From CAYNVS01 sp964400725 (GTDB lineage: Bacteria; Myxococcota_A; SURF-8; CAYNVS01), in assembly GCA_964400725.1 (NCBI GenBank), contig CAYNVS010000017.1, positions 1 to 63,671 on the forward strand: DNA of 63,671 nucleotides, in the 5' to 3' direction. The notes beneath the pieces were generated by a model that did no database searches, was not told the origin of the DNA, and saw nothing but the letters and a program-made list of their open reading frames with translations. Positions 8,747-16,893 of this stretch are shown in pieces. How positions within the stretch are numbered: the first letter of the stretch is position 1; each line of letters begins with the position of its first letter. The position numbers and the translations under genes were made by a program.

Positions 8747-9982
8747 ATGAGGATTTTCACTCTCGCGCTTATTCTGACGACAGCGGTCGCAATATTGCTT
8801 TTTGGATGCGCGGAAACGAGATATATCGTCGTCTCCAGCGGAAGCGGCGACGTTTCTCAATATGAAAACAACGCCGGCGGCTCCATTACCAACCCGAATT
8901 ACTACCGCCTGCTGCAAGGCTGCAACGGCGGAACGATGGTTGACTGCACAAACCTCGGCCTCGTTTACCAAAACGGAGACGGCGTTCCGAGAAACTACGG
9001 AAAGGCGTACGAGCTTTACAACAAAGCCTGCGAAAACAACGAACCGACTGCATGCTCCAACATAGGCGTGCTTTACATGAGCGGCCTTGGCGTTTCCAAA
9101 AACGACTACAGCGCGCTTCAATATTTCAACCGAGCCTGCAACGGCGGCAGCTCCGAAGGCTGCACCGGAACCGGCTACATGTACGAAACCGGCAAAGGAA
9201 GCAGCGTCGATATGTATTCCGCGCTTCTTTTTTACGCCCGCGCGTGCGACATGAACAACTATAAAGGCTGCTACAACGCAGGGCTGGTATATCAATACGG
9301 CAAGGGGGGCATCCCCGTTGACAACAACAAAGCCCGCGAGATTTACTATAAATCTTGCAACGGCGGATATAAAGACGCCTGCACCCAGCTAAACACTCTG
9401 GGAAGCGGCGGCGGATGGTCGCAGAACTACGGCAATAACTACGGCGGCAATAATTACGGTTTAAGCCCGAAACTGCAAGGGCTGCTGGACGGCTGCAACC
9501 GCGGAACGATGGTTGACTGCACCAACCTCGGACTGGCCTACCACAACGGAGACGGCGTAACTCAGGATTACCAGAAGGCTTTTCAGTATTATAATATCGG
9601 CTGCGAAGGCGGCGAGCCGACCGGATGCAGCAATATCGGCGTGCTTTATTTAGGCGGAAACGGAGTTCCGCAGAACGATTCGATGGCTCTTCAGTATTTT
9701 TACCGAGCCTGCAACGGCGGCAGTTCAGAAGGCTGCTCCGGAACCGGCTACATGTACGAAACGGGCAAAGGAACTCAAGTCGATATGTACACCGGCCTTC
9801 AGTATTACGTTAAGGCTTGCGACATGAACAATTACAAAGGCTGCTACAACAGCGGACTTGTTTTCCAATACGGGAAAGGCGGAATAAGCGTAGATTACAA
9901 TAAGGCGCGGGAGTATTATTATAAAGGCTGCAACGGCGGTTATCAGGACGCCTGCACTCAGATGAATACTCTTGGCTATTGA
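8747..9982 (+). CDS. Sel1/Hcp-like cysteine-rich repeat lipoprotein
   Basis: 411 residues from the ATG at 8747 (AAGGA six nt upstream); an in-frame TTG two codons earlier is less likely. The signal peptide ends in the lipobox LFGC with Ala at +2. The mature protein consists of Sel1-like repeats of about 36 residues with the pattern 'C.NLG..Y..G.GV..D...A...Y..AC', with paired Cys residues as in Helicobacter Hcp proteins, where each repeat is closed by a disulphide. The four-repeat block at residues 56-219 recurs almost verbatim at 247-410, separated by an Asn/Gly-rich spacer ('NYGNNYGGNNYG'). It is likely a periplasmic-facing or surface protein-binding scaffold; the partner is unknown. Confidence 0.92.
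   Translation: MRIFTLALILTTAVAILLFGCAETRYIVVSSGSGDVSQYENNAGGSITNPNYYRLLQGCNGGTMVDCTNLGLVYQNGDGVPRNYGKAYELYNKACENNEPTACSNIGVLYMSGLGVSKNDYSALQYFNRACNGGSSEGCTGTGYMYETGKGSSVDMYSALLFYARACDMNNYKGCYNAGLVYQYGKGGIPVDNNKAREIYYKSCNGGYKDACTQLNTLGSGGGWSQNYGNNYGGNNYGLSPKLQGLLDGCNRGTMVDCTNLGLAYHNGDGVTQDYQKAFQYYNIGCEGGEPTGCSNIGVLYLGGNGVPQNDSMALQYFYRACNGGSSEGCSGTGYMYETGKGTQVDMYTGLQYYVKACDMNNYKGCYNSGLVFQYGKGGISVDYNKAREYYYKGCNGGYQDACTQMNTLGY
8911..9975 (+). repeat. intragenic tandem duplication (two copies, 573-bp offset)
   Basis: Copy 1 (8911-9402) and copy 2 (9484-9975) encode the same four Sel1 repeats and share long identical DNA strings, for example around 8931 and 9504. The offset of 573 bp is exactly 191 codons, so the duplication keeps frame. 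Divergence is mostly synonymous, implying a fairly recent duplication or gene conversion. Confidence 0.9.
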
Positions 9983-10008
9983 AGCGAGAGCCGTCATAAT
10001 TTATCAAA

Positions 10009-10030
10009 GGCGGCTTTTGCCGCCTTTTTT
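10009..10030 (+). terminator. intrinsic terminator after the Sel1 lipoprotein
   Basis: The stem GGCGGC (10009-10014), loop TTTT, GCCGCC (10019-10024) and six T. It lies 26 nt after the stop codon. Confidence 0.92.
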
Positions 10031-10098
10031 AATTTTTATGCAATTTATTATTGTGCTAAAATATAGCGTTTAAATTAACGAGGCGCAGCGCGGCGACA

Positions 10099-13000
10099 AT
10101 GGAGATCGGAAAATTTTTCTCGATTGCGGCGGGGCTTTTGACCGTAATAGGTCTATTGTGGCCGGGATGCGGCGGCGGAACCTACTCGAACAAGCTCTTT
10201 CTCAAAGCCGACGAAGAGAGAGAAACCGCGGAAAAGGACGATACGGAAAATTCGGCGGCTGAGGACGATTTGAACGCCGAAAAAGACGGAGAACCCGATT
10301 ACGCTATTCCCGACGCATCGCCCGACGCCTTTGTAATTAAAAAAAACGTAACCGAAAATTTTATCGTCGAAAAAGTCCGACTCTTCGTCGAAATATCGCA
10401 CCCCGACTCGTCGGAGCTTACCGCGTCGCTGACGTCTCCGGCGGGAACTTCGGTTTTTGCGGAAAACCTCGGAGGGCCAAGCGCGCCCGATTTGCTATTA
10501 GACGTCGTTCTGAAAAATTTCGCGGGAGAAAGCTCGATCGGCGAATGGACGCTTAAAATAAAAGACTACAAACCGGGCAACGCGGGCGAGCTTAAAAATT
10601 TCGACCTCGATTTCGTCTTTTCGTCCGACGGGGACGACGACGCGGAGGGCGACGACTTCGACCCGGCGGATAGAGAAACCCCTTTAAAGTGGATGATGAT
10701 TCCCGACAACGATCCGGACGGCGCGAATTTCAATTTCGCAATAGACGAAGACGCAACGGCCGCCTTCATGGCGATAGATTTAAAAATAGTTCATTACTTT
10801 CAAGGCGATTTAAAAATATCTCTTTACTCTCCGTCGGATAAAGATACTCCTTTGAAAGTCTGGGGGCCTCGGCCCGAAAGAGCCGCCGCGATTGAAATGC
10901 CGCTGATTGCTCGCTTCGACTCCGCGGTTCAGGTTTTGGGAACTTGGACGGTAAACATAACGGATACGGCGCAGGGGGACGTAGGACGCGCGGCGTTCGT
11001 ATCTGCGCATTACTGGACGGAAGGCTCAGACGTTGATTTTGACCTCTCGGAAGCGGAAGAGAACGACTCGATTTCTGAAGAAGAGAAAGAAGAGGAGGAA
11101 GAGGCGGAAACCGGCGCGCAAATACCCGACGGAACGCCCGACGGTTTAGTTTACTATCTTGTCGCGACAGAGGACGCGCCCGCGGCGGCGGTTTTCGCAA
11201 AAATTCTTTTCTCTCACCCGCGGCAGGCGGACCTGGTTATGACCATGACTTCGCCGTCCTCGGTTAAAGCAAAGCTCGCTCCGCACGGCTTCGACGAAGA
11301 AGGTTACGCGGTTTATTCAGCCCGCGAGCTTATCGGAGAAAACGCGCTCGGCCTATGGACTATGACAATATCCGACGTCCGCGCCGGAATGATCGGAATA
11401 GTATGGGACGCGGTAATTATCGTTGAAACTTTAAATTCCGCCGACGGGGACGAAGCGGAAAACGAAGCGGAAGACGAAGGCGAAAGCGCGAACGAAACGG
11501 AGCGGGAAGGCGAACCGGAAGCGGAAGAGCTTGAAGAAGGGCTGTTGTGGATACCCGACAACGACCCGTCTGGCGTTTCCATCGTTTTTGAAAACTCGGC
11601 GGAATCAAGCCAATATTTGTGCGTCGAATTGAAAATCGTCCACACGTTCCCCGGCGATTTGGCCGCCGAAGTTCTTTCGCCGCAAGGATATAGATACGCC
11701 CTTTTCAAGCCGGACGCGAAACGCCCTTACCCTGATATGAACTTTTCCGCGGCAATAGACGTTTCCGGCGCGTCGCCCGCGGCGGGGCAATGGACGCTTG
11801 TCGTAAAAGATACGGCCGCCGGAGACGCCGGCTACGCCGCCGAATGGAAATTCGATTTTTCATGCGCTCCGCAGACCGACGGAGACGAAGAGGAAACCGC
11901 GCAGGAAACGGACGCCGAGCGCGACGAAGAAGAAATTAAAGAATCCGAACCGGATGCGGAAGAGCTTGCGGCGCTTATCGGCGGAACGTGCGCTTCGCCC
12001 TTGGAACTGCCCATTCCTTTTTACGGAAACGTTAAATTCCCCGCGGACGCTCAAAGCGGTTTAACGGCTCCGGCGCAATGCCTTGATTGGCCGCTGGACG
12101 GGCGCGAAACAGTAATGAAGTTTTCCGCCGCGTCGTTGAAACCGATTTACTTTAACCTATTCTCTCAGCGCGACGACTTCGGCTTTTACGTTCTCAAGTC
12201 CTGCGCGGACGCGGCCTCGTGCATTACCGGCTCCGATTCTTTCGGAGCGGGCAGTTCCGAATTCATCGGCTTCAACCCGGCGGAACCGGGAGATTATTAT
12301 TTAATAGTAGATACCGTTGCGGGGCAGCCCGTCGATGATAATACGCAGTTTCAGCTTGCGGCCTCAAGCTGCCTTTCGCAGGAATTGAGCAGCCCTAATA
12401 CGCCAATATTTATAGAAGATTTGAAAAGCGTTACGGCTCTCATCTCCATTCCAATAGGATTTCCGATTGATAAAATGAGCGTAGAGTACGACATTAATCA
12501 CGAAAATATCGGCGATCTTAAAATAGTCTTAACGACGCCGTGGAACGCCAACAGAACTCTGCGCGACAGAGAGGGCGGAGACGACCGCGCAATAGTCTCT
12601 AAACCGATGTGGGAATACCGAGGACAGAGCTCAAAAGGAGTTTGGCAGCTCAAAGTCTCCGACGAATCTAGCTTCGACGCCGGAACGCTGCTCGGTTTCA
12701 AACTTCGTTTTTACTGCGAACCTCTGACGTCGGGCTGCGACCCGCAGAGCGCGGACGCGCAATGTTCCGGCGGCGCGGACGACAACCGGAACAACGCTTA
12801 CTGCAAATCCCGCGAGGTTGAAATGCCTTTCGCATCCGAAGGATACGCCTGCGCCAAAGCAAATCTGCCGGAGGGAGCCGACTACTATTCTTTCTGGGCT
12901 AAAAGCCCCGAAAAAATACAAATTTCTCTTTACCAAACCGCCGGAGACGACGTTTCTCTTTATGTTTATAAATATTCCGCGACGTCCATTTCAAGAATTA

Positions 13001-13737
13001 CGTCGATTACCGGCTCGGCAAACCCGAAAACGTATATTCTATCGGCGTCCGGAACCGCTTACTCTTATTACTTCGTAAAAGCGGCGGTAATTTTTCAAAA
13101 CGAAGAATCGCATTACCGCCTTGAACTAAATTACTATTCCGCCTCGGACGGAGACGCTGAAAAAGAAACGGAAACGGCGGAAGAATTGGAAAACTCGGAA
13201 GAACCAAACGACGCGCCGGAGATAGAAACGATCGAAGACGACTTATTAAACGACGACGAAACAAGCGTTGAAGACGAATCGGAAACGCAGCCGGAGGAAG
13301 AAACTGAAGCCTACGAAGAGTACGAATTCGCCTACTGCGCAAATCCGCCGGGGCCTGCGGCGTGCGCCGACGACGATTTTCACAACATAAACTCAAGCTA
13401 CTGCAGGGCGGCGTACGTGTCTATTCCATTCTATATGGACGCGGGCTACGTCTGCAAACCGGGGTCGGGCGTCAACGACGCTCAGCCCGATTGGTTCGCC
13501 TTCGACGCGTCCGAGGGGAAGAAAATTAAAATCGCGATGACCGCCTCAAGCGGAGACATAGATTTATTTCTTTACGAAAATCCGGAAGAAACGGTTATTG
13601 CAAGCAATACGTCCTCAAGCGAAATAAAAACGATTACCCGCGAGGCGGAAACATCCGCTATTTACTTTTTAAAGGTTATGCCTTATACAGTCTATTCGAC
13701 GCTGCAATACGGCTTAAGCATTACGTTCGAGCCGTAA
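10099..13737 (+). CDS. multidomain lipoprotein of P-domains and PPC domains with acidic linkers
   Basis: 1212 residues. The N-terminus has a hydrophobic segment ending in PGC with Gly at +2, a plausible lipobox. At least five copies of the proprotein-convertase P-domain are visible (about 70-180, 195-305, 345-450, 480-590 and 765-880), recognised by 'IPDNDPDG', 'V.HTFPGDL...L.SP.G' and 'G.WTL.V.D...GD.G'. Three segments (about 640-745, 905-1020, 1110-1212) resemble bacterial pre-peptidase C-terminal (PPC) domains, e.g. 'FDLYLYENPEE'-like strands. DGD-initiated Glu/Asp linkers separate the modules. P and PPC domains normally accompany secreted proteases, but no protease domain is present. It is therefore probably a surface adhesin or a binding and stabilising scaffold. 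thrS follows after 33 nt without a terminator. Confidence 0.88.
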   Translation: MEIGKFFSIAAGLLTVIGLLWPGCGGGTYSNKLFLKADEERETAEKDDTENSAAEDDLNAEKDGEPDYAIPDASPDAFVIKKNVTENFIVEKVRLFVEISHPDSSELTASLTSPAGTSVFAENLGGPSAPDLLLDVVLKNFAGESSIGEWTLKIKDYKPGNAGELKNFDLDFVFSSDGDDDAEGDDFDPADRETPLKWMMIPDNDPDGANFNFAIDEDATAAFMAIDLKIVHYFQGDLKISLYSPSDKDTPLKVWGPRPERAAAIEMPLIARFDSAVQVLGTWTVNITDTAQGDVGRAAFVSAHYWTEGSDVDFDLSEAEENDSISEEEKEEEEEAETGAQIPDGTPDGLVYYLVATEDAPAAAVFAKILFSHPRQADLVMTMTSPSSVKAKLAPHGFDEEGYAVYSARELIGENALGLWTMTISDVRAGMIGIVWDAVIIVETLNSADGDEAENEAEDEGESANETEREGEPEAEELEEGLLWIPDNDPSGVSIVFENSAESSQYLCVELKIVHTFPGDLAAEVLSPQGYRYALFKPDAKRPYPDMNFSAAIDVSGASPAAGQWTLVVKDTAAGDAGYAAEWKFDFSCAPQTDGDEEETAQETDAERDEEEIKESEPDAEELAALIGGTCASPLELPIPFYGNVKFPADAQSGLTAPAQCLDWPLDGRETVMKFSAASLKPIYFNLFSQRDDFGFYVLKSCADAASCITGSDSFGAGSSEFIGFNPAEPGDYYLIVDTVAGQPVDDNTQFQLAASSCLSQELSSPNTPIFIEDLKSVTALISIPIGFPIDKMSVEYDINHENIGDLKIVLTTPWNANRTLRDREGGDDRAIVSKPMWEYRGQSSKGVWQLKVSDESSFDAGTLLGFKLRFYCEPLTSGCDPQSADAQCSGGADDNRNNAYCKSREVEMPFASEGYACAKANLPEGADYYSFWAKSPEKIQISLYQTAGDDVSLYVYKYSATSISRITSITGSANPKTYILSASGTAYSYYFVKAAVIFQNEESHYRLELNYYSASDGDAEKETETAEELENSEEPNDAPEIETIEDDLLNDDETSVEDESETQPEEETEAYEEYEFAYCANPPGPAACADDDFHNINSSYCRAAYVSIPFYMDAGYVCKPGSGVNDAQPDWFAFDASEGKKIKIAMTASSGDIDLFLYENPEETVIASNTSSSEIKTITREAETSAIYFLKVMPYTVYSTLQYGLSITFEP

Positions 13738-13770
13738 AGAGCGTAATAACGCAAAGAAAAGGAGCGAAAG

Positions 13771-15612
13771 ATGCCTGAAATCGGAGAAAAGAAAGCGAAG
13801 CTGGAGCTTTTGAGCGAACAAGAGCTCAAACTGTACAAACTGCGCCACAGCATAGCGCACGTAGCAGCCACAGCGGTAATCAGGCTTTTTCCCGGCGTTA
13901 AACTAGGCTTCGGCCCGCCGGTTGAAAACGGCTTCTATTACGACTTCGAGTTTCCCAAAGAGATTACCGTCGAGGATTTGCCGCGCATCGAAAAAGAGAT
14001 GCGTAAAATAATCGGTCAAAAAGTCGATTTCGTCCGAGAGGACATGACGGTTGAAAACGCCCGCGAAATGATGGTCAAAGACAACCAAACTTTCAAGGTC
14101 GATCTCATCGACGAGCTGACCGGCAAAGGGCTGAAGGAAGTTTCGATTTATAAATGCGCCGAATTTACCGACATCTGCGAAGGGCCGCACGTGGCGAATA
14201 CGAAGGAACTTCCCGCCGACGCGTTCAAGCTGGATTCTATCGCCGGAGCCTACTGGCGCGGCAACGAGAAGAACCAAATGCTCACCCGCATTTACGGTTT
14301 GGCGTTCGCCAATAAAAACGATTTAGCCGAATACCTGAAGCTGCGCGAGGAAGCGGCGCGCCGCGACCACCGCAAGCTGGGACAGGAGCTCGACATCTTT
14401 ACCATCACCGACGAAGTCGGAAAAGGGCTGCCGCTGTGGCTTCCAAACGGAACGGTTTTGCGCGAGGAACTTGAGAAGCTCGCCAAGGAGTACGAGTTCA
14501 AATACGGCTATTCGCGCGTGGCGACGCCCGAACTTGGAAAAAACACTTTGTATCTCACCAGCGGACACCTCCCGTATTACGAGGCGTCGATGTTCCCGCC
14601 GATGGTGATTAAAGACGACGAAGGGCGCGAGGAAGTCTTCTATATGAAACCGATGAACTGCCCGCATCATCACATGATTTACAAAGCGCGCCCGCGCAGT
14701 TACCGCGATTTGCCTTTGCGCTTGGCCGAGTACGGCCACGTTTACCGTTACGAAAAAAGCGGCGAGCTGGCCGGATTGCTGCGCGTCCGCGGTATGTGCA
14801 TGAACGACGCGCATCTTTACGTTCAGGAAGAAAATCTAAAAAAAGAGTTCCAGCGCGTAATGCAGCTTCACCTCGATTATTACAACCTGCTTGGCTTGAC
14901 CAGCTACTACATGCGGCTGTCTCTTCACAACGAGGAAGGGCTGGGGAAAAAATACCACAACGACGCCGCGCTGTGGCTGAAGGCCGAACAAGCCTGCAAA
15001 GAGGCGATGGACGAAATAGAGCTGCCTTACGTCGTGGCCGAAGGCGAAGCCGCATTCTACGGCCCTAAGGTTGACGTGCAAATTAAAAACGTCGTAGGCC
15101 GCGAAGAAACGGCCAGCACCAATCAAGTCGATCACGTTTCGCCGGAGCGATTCGACCTTACCTACATCGGCAAGGACGGACGAGAGCACAGGCCGGTCGT
15201 TCTGCATCGCGCGCCGCTTGGCACGCACGAGCGCTTTATCGCGTTCCTCATCGAGCATTACGCGGGAGCCTTCCCCACTTGGCTTGCGCCGGAGCAGGTT
15301 CGCATCGTGCCGGTTAATACCGAGCCCGACCTGCTTGAATACGCTAATAAAATTAAAAATCTTCTCTTCGAAAACTTCGTCAGGGTCGAGCTTGACGACA
15401 GCAACGAGACGTTCAATAAAAAGATTCGTCTGGGCGCAATCCGCAAGACGCCTATACTGCTCATTATGGGGCACAACGAGGCGGCGGAGGGAAAAGTAAC
15501 GGTGCGCCGTTATAAAGTTAAGGCGCAGCAACGTATAGGCGTGGACGAGTTCCTCGCCATGCTGCTGGACGAAATAAAGACAAGGAAGCACGTTAAACCC
15601 GACGAGGAATAG
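13771..15612 (+). CDS. thrS: threonyl-tRNA synthetase lacking the N-terminal TGS domain
   Basis: 613 residues, against about 640 for E. coli ThrRS. AAGGAG lies six nt before the ATG, and the upstream stop is only 33 nt away, so a longer start is impossible. The N-terminal editing domain is intact: HSIAH at about residue 27 and 'DICEGPHV' supply the usual His/His and Cys/His residues that clear Ser-tRNA. The class II core has motif 2 'YRYEKSGEL.GLLRVRG', the zinc ligands Cys in 'NCPHHH', His in 'NDAHLY' and His in 'VLHRAPLG', and a C-terminal anticodon-binding domain ('APEQVRIVPVN'). The TGS domain normally in front of the editing domain is absent. Essential for translation; probably cotranscribed with the preceding lipoprotein gene. 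Confidence 0.97.
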   Translation: MPEIGEKKAKLELLSEQELKLYKLRHSIAHVAATAVIRLFPGVKLGFGPPVENGFYYDFEFPKEITVEDLPRIEKEMRKIIGQKVDFVREDMTVENAREMMVKDNQTFKVDLIDELTGKGLKEVSIYKCAEFTDICEGPHVANTKELPADAFKLDSIAGAYWRGNEKNQMLTRIYGLAFANKNDLAEYLKLREEAARRDHRKLGQELDIFTITDEVGKGLPLWLPNGTVLREELEKLAKEYEFKYGYSRVATPELGKNTLYLTSGHLPYYEASMFPPMVIKDDEGREEVFYMKPMNCPHHHMIYKARPRSYRDLPLRLAEYGHVYRYEKSGELAGLLRVRGMCMNDAHLYVQEENLKKEFQRVMQLHLDYYNLLGLTSYYMRLSLHNEEGLGKKYHNDAALWLKAEQACKEAMDEIELPYVVAEGEAAFYGPKVDVQIKNVVGREETASTNQVDHVSPERFDLTYIGKDGREHRPVVLHRAPLGTHERFIAFLIEHYAGAFPTWLAPEQVRIVPVNTEPDLLEYANKIKNLLFENFVRVELDDSNETFNKKIRLGAIRKTPILLIMGHNEAAEGKVTVRRYKVKAQQRIGVDEFLAMLLDEIKTRKHVKPDEE

Positions 15613-15630
15613 GACTTTGATTTAAAAAAA

Positions 15631-15655
15631 AGCAGGCCGAAAGGTCTGCTTTTTT
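15631..15655. terminator. bidirectional terminator between thrS and the redox operon
   Basis: AGCAGGCC (15631-15638), loop GAAA, GGTCTGCT (15643-15650, one G-T pair), followed by T-rich sequence. An A-run immediately before it gives a U-tail on the minus strand as well. Confidence 0.88.
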
Positions 15656-15713
15656 ATCATAGCCGCTCCGCAATAAAGCTCCTCAGAAACGCGGAAATTA
15701 AGCCGGAATACCT

Positions 15714-15974
15714 TTACTTCATCAGCTCCGTCGCGAGTATCGATACAACCTCCCCCACGCTTGGCGAGCGGCCCGAAAGTTTTACTTTGCCGTTTACAAC
15801 CAGAGCGGGCATGTTGACGGCGCCGAATTGCATTATTTCTTTAATATCGGTTACGTTTTCAACCGTAACGTCGTCATGCGCCGCAAGCTGCGCGACCGCC
15901 GACAATACCGTTCTGTGAAAGTCGTTGCAAGCCGAGCAGCCGAGCCCCAGAACTTTTACTTCGACCTTTGCCAT
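15714..15974 (-). CDS. thioredoxin-fold redox-active disulfide protein
   Basis: 86 residues from the ATG at 15974, chosen because GGAGG lies six nt upstream and the preceding residues of the open frame belong to the upstream gene in another frame. The sequence starts 'MAKVEVKVLGLGCSACNDF', the hallmark of the small 'redox-active disulfide protein 2'/MTH895-like thioredoxin family with a CxxC active site (CSAC). 'VNMPALVVNGKVKLSGR' matches the cis-Pro strand and end of that fold. It lies 11 nt behind the arsenate-reductase-like gene and is probably translated from the same mRNA. It is a plausible electron donor for that enzyme, but this is inferred from context only. Confidence 0.9.
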   Translation of the reverse strand: MAKVEVKVLGLGCSACNDFHRTVLSAVAQLAAHDDVTVENVTDIKEIMQFGAVNMPALVVNGKVKLSGRSPSVGEVVSILATELMK

Positions 15975-15985
15975 GAGAGCCTCCG

Positions 15986-16687
15986 TTATACGGCGAATAA
16001 GTGCTTGAGCCGCAAAGCCAGTTCCTCTCGCACGTTGCGAAAGGCGCGCAGCTTCGCTCCGTCGTCGCCTTCGGCGTTTGCCGGGTCGCGCATTTCCCAG
16101 TGCAGGCGGTAACGCTTGCCCGCCAAGTTCGGGCACGCTCCGGCGTCGCAAAGAGTAACGACTGCGTCAACGTCGGTTACGTCAATCTCGTCCACCGTCT
16201 TCGAATAAACGTCCCAAACCGGATAACCCGCTTCTTTCAAACAAGTTATAGTGAACGGATTTAGAAATCCCATCTCGACGCCCGCGGAAGAGACTTTCGT
16301 GCCCGTCCACGCGAGCTTTGACGCAATTACCTGAGCCATTATGCTTCTCGCCGAGTTATGTCTGCACAAAAACAATATATGTTTCGGCCTCAACGCGCGC
16401 AAAATCGCGCTCTCGACCATCCATCTGTCGGGGACGACCGACGAGCCGTACACCGATAATCCGTATGTTTCAATCGAGTAAAGGCCGTCTTCAATCATTC
16501 GCCCGTCCACAAACAGCGTAGGGAACCCCTGCCCTTCCTCGTATGCGAGAGCTTCCTCGCGGTCTATTTGCTGCATCTCGACTTTCGCGTCGCCCTCAAG
16601 ACCGAAATCTGCGATTACGTTTTCTACAAGCGATTTAAAGTCGTTAAGCTGCGGTATATCTTTGATATATTTAATTATTAATTCCAT
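15986..16687 (-). CDS. thioredoxin-like domain fused to an arsenate-reductase (LMW-PTP) domain
   Basis: 233 residues. Residues 1-95 resemble a thioredoxin-like fold, with 'GQGFPTLFVDGRMIEDG' as the cis-Pro region, but have no CxxC. Residues about 100-233 are a low-molecular-weight phosphatase/ArsC domain: the CX5R P-loop in 'FLCRHNSARSIMAQ' and 'VTLCDAGACPNLAGKRYRLHWEMRDPANAEG', which matches thioredoxin-coupled arsenate reductases ('HW...DP') and carries the extra cysteines used for the redox cascade. It probably reduces arsenate; a protein-tyrosine phosphatase is the alternative. The usual ArsC has no N-terminal redox-like domain. It is first gene of a two-gene operon with the CSAC protein and has a palindrome-bearing promoter. 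No arsB/acr3 or arsR lies nearby. Confidence 0.87.
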   Translation of the reverse strand: MELIIKYIKDIPQLNDFKSLVENVIADFGLEGDAKVEMQQIDREEALAYEEGQGFPTLFVDGRMIEDGLYSIETYGLSVYGSSVVPDRWMVESAILRALRPKHILFLCRHNSARSIMAQVIASKLAWTGTKVSSAGVEMGFLNPFTITCLKEAGYPVWDVYSKTVDEIDVTDVDAVVTLCDAGACPNLAGKRYRLHWEMRDPANAEGDDGAKLRAFRNVREELALRLKHLFAV

Positions 16688-16722
16688 TGCTAAGACTCCG
16701 TTTTAACGTTGTTTGCCGTTCT

Positions 16723-16774
16723 TGCCGAGTCGGCATGTAATATACGCCGCGAAGCGATTAAAATCAATCGCGGC
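16723..16774 (-). promoter_or_regulatory. promoter and palindromic operators of the redox/arsenate-reductase operon
   Basis: On the minus strand, -35 TTGATT (16767-16762), a 17-nt spacer and -10 TATATT (16744-16739). Just downstream of the -10 is the 13-bp palindrome TGCCGA-G-TCGGCA (16723-16735). Around the -35 lies a second inverted repeat, GCCGCGA (16746-16752)/TCGCGGC (16768-16774), with nested GCGATT/AATCGC. The positions suit repressor binding (inference); no regulator gene is adjacent. Confidence 0.65.
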
Positions 16775-16803
16775 ATGGTATAAAATTATCTTAAATTTTA
16801 GTT

Positions 16804-16849
16804 AAACGGCGTCAATCGTATTGACCTGAAGCCGTTTTTTGAGTACACT
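16804..16849 (+). promoter_or_regulatory. promoter of the FHA-TPR gene embedded in a nested inverted repeat
   Basis: TTGACC (16821-16826), a 17-nt spacer and TACACT (16844-16849). The -35 sits in the repeat GTCAAT-CGT-ATTGAC (16811-16825), itself flanked by AAACGGC (16804-16810) and GCCGTTTTTT (16831-16840). As RNA the outer element resembles a terminator hairpin, but no plus-strand gene lies upstream to use it, so an operator is as likely. Confidence 0.6.
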
Positions 16850-16893
16850 ACCGTTTAAGAGTTTACTTTTAATTGTCCTGTCTCGGAAAAAAC

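Noticed and set aside
8911..9975. Repeat array in the Sel1 gene considered as a CRISPR-like or mobile repeat
   Set aside because: It is coding, in frame, and made of Sel1 protein repeats; no spacer-repeat regularity or cas genes are present.
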